Part shown: positions 12,526 to 13,075 of the stretch, in pieces
Numbering within the stretch: the first letter of the stretch is position 1
Layout of the letters: each line of letters opens with the position of its first letter
Source of the DNA: CAXBYZ01 sp043826085
GTDB taxonomy: Bacteria > Patescibacteriota > Microgenomatia > UBA1400 > CG1-02-47-37
DNA: 13,075 bases
Assembly (NCBI GenBank): GCA_043826085.1
Contig: JBDRQW010000015.1
Coordinates: forward strand, 1-13,075
Direction: 5' to 3'
Notes under the pieces: generated by a model
The model's input: the letters and a program-made list of their open reading frames with translations, nothing else
What the model was told of the DNA's origin: nothing
Databases searched by the model: none
Made by a program: the position numbers and the translations under genes

Positions 12526-13075
12526 ATGTTTACTAAAAAAATTCCCATCATTTATCTCACCAAAAACAAACTCAAAGTTGTTTTAGTTAAACTGGGTAAA
12601 GAGCCTAAAGTTTTAAAAGCCGACGAAACCAGCTGGAACAAAGATTCTCTAGCCGAATTATTTAAGCAAGCTAAAAAACAACTAAAAACCAAATCAGTCA
12701 GAATTTTATTAGCCGAGGATCTATCTTATGTCTTACAACTTAACATTCCTTTCGACACCAAGCTAAAAAACGAACGTAGCTTAATTGAAGAAAAAATCAA
12801 ATCAGAAATTCCCGAAATTTTAGAGGACGATGATTGGGACTTTAAAGAAACCGGAAGAAAAACTCAATCAGACAAACAAGTTATTGCTTTTGCTCCAGTC
12901 AAATCCAGTTTTACTTTAATCTCTCAAGCCTTAACTGACGCCGGTCTTAAAGTCGAAGCCATCGAACCTGAAGTAGTTAGTAAAATTCGCCATGAAAATC
13001 CTTTAATTGGCTTGGCTTTAAAAACCGATCTTAAGGGTAAAGACGAAAAAGTCTTAAACCTTAAACCTAAAAAAT
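12526..13075 (+). CDS. PilM/GspL-like pilus assembly protein, 5' part (runs off the window)
   Basis: The open frame from ATG 12526 gives 183 residues without a stop and continues past the window. The layout recalls the actin-like PilM/GspL fold: an N-terminal strand pair (IPIIYLTKNKLKVVLVKL), VRILLAEDLSYVLQLNIP (about 59-76), an acidic helical segment EEKIKSEIPEILEDDDWDFKE, VIAFAPVKSSFTLISQALTDAGLKVEAIEPE (about 121-151) and NPLIGLALKTDLKGKDEKVLNL near the end. In type IV pilus and type II secretion systems these proteins sit on the cytoplasmic face and bind PilN/GspM partners. The usual nucleotide motif (DIGS-like) is replaced by YLTKNKLK, so ATP binding is doubtful, more like GspL. Codon use matches its neighbours. 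Family confidence is moderate because half the gene is missing. Confidence 0.6.
   Translation, partial: MFTKKIPIIYLTKNKLKVVLVKLGKEPKVLKADETSWNKDSLAELFKQAKKQLKTKSVRILLAEDLSYVLQLNIPFDTKLKNERSLIEEKIKSEIPEILEDDDWDFKETGRKTQSDKQVIAFAPVKSSFTLISQALTDAGLKVEAIEPEVVSKIRHENPLIGLALKTDLKGKDEKVLNLKPKK

Noticed and set aside
1..13075. Alternative genetic code with TGA read as Gly, as in some other Patescibacteria
   Set aside because: RNase J and the rodZ-like and RAYT genes end at TGA at sensible lengths, and no conserved glycine position is encoded by TGA.

Overview
The window reads as one AT-rich, densely packed bacterial chromosome segment that uses the standard code (TGA works as a stop). Three traits suggest a reduced-genome lineage of the Candidate Phyla Radiation (Patescibacteria), with Microgenomates as my best guess: an IF2 with no N-terminal extension, several genes without a Shine-Dalgarno sequence, and information-processing enzymes trimmed to core domains. 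The taxon is inferred from protein style and gene content and was not tested by any search.

Layout. Positions 1-141 hold one end of an insertion sequence, with the first codons of its transposase on the minus strand. From 212 a hairpin leader precedes nusA, which overlaps infB. A good sigma70-type promoter at 2902-2930 then drives a DHH/NrnA-like protein that has lost most of its catalytic motifs. Next come rpsO (probably leaderless mRNA) and pnp, a Lon-type AAA+ ATPase with neither the Lon substrate-binding nor the protease domain, an RNase J-like beta-CASP nuclease, ftsK and a RodZ-like gene. All of these are on the plus strand. A REP-associated tyrosine transposase (RAYT) lies convergently at 11647-12339. 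After it a new plus-strand unit starts: a possible 30-codon ORF, then the 5' part of a PilM/GspL-like pilus-assembly gene that runs off the window.

Function. The block joins transcription elongation and termination (NusA), translation initiation (IF2, S15) and RNA turnover (PNPase, RNase J, a nano-RNase-like pseudoenzyme) with cell-division and envelope genes (FtsK, RodZ, pilus). rimP and rbfA, usual neighbours of nusA and infB, are not in their customary places.

Most unusual content. First, three families of short palindromic repeats have invaded the block. One family lies inside the infB coding sequence and again just after a promoter, with a compensatory base change between the copies. 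A second flanks and interrupts the RAYT gene and supplies the stop codons of two convergent genes. A third is a nested stem that abuts the RNase J ribosome binding site. Second, several enzymes depart from their family's catalytic design: the protease-free Lon ATPase with altered pore-loop residues, the DHH pseudoenzyme, and an RNase J with glycine where a metal-binding histidine is expected. Third, NusA ends in a domain resembling the RNA polymerase alpha C-terminal domain.
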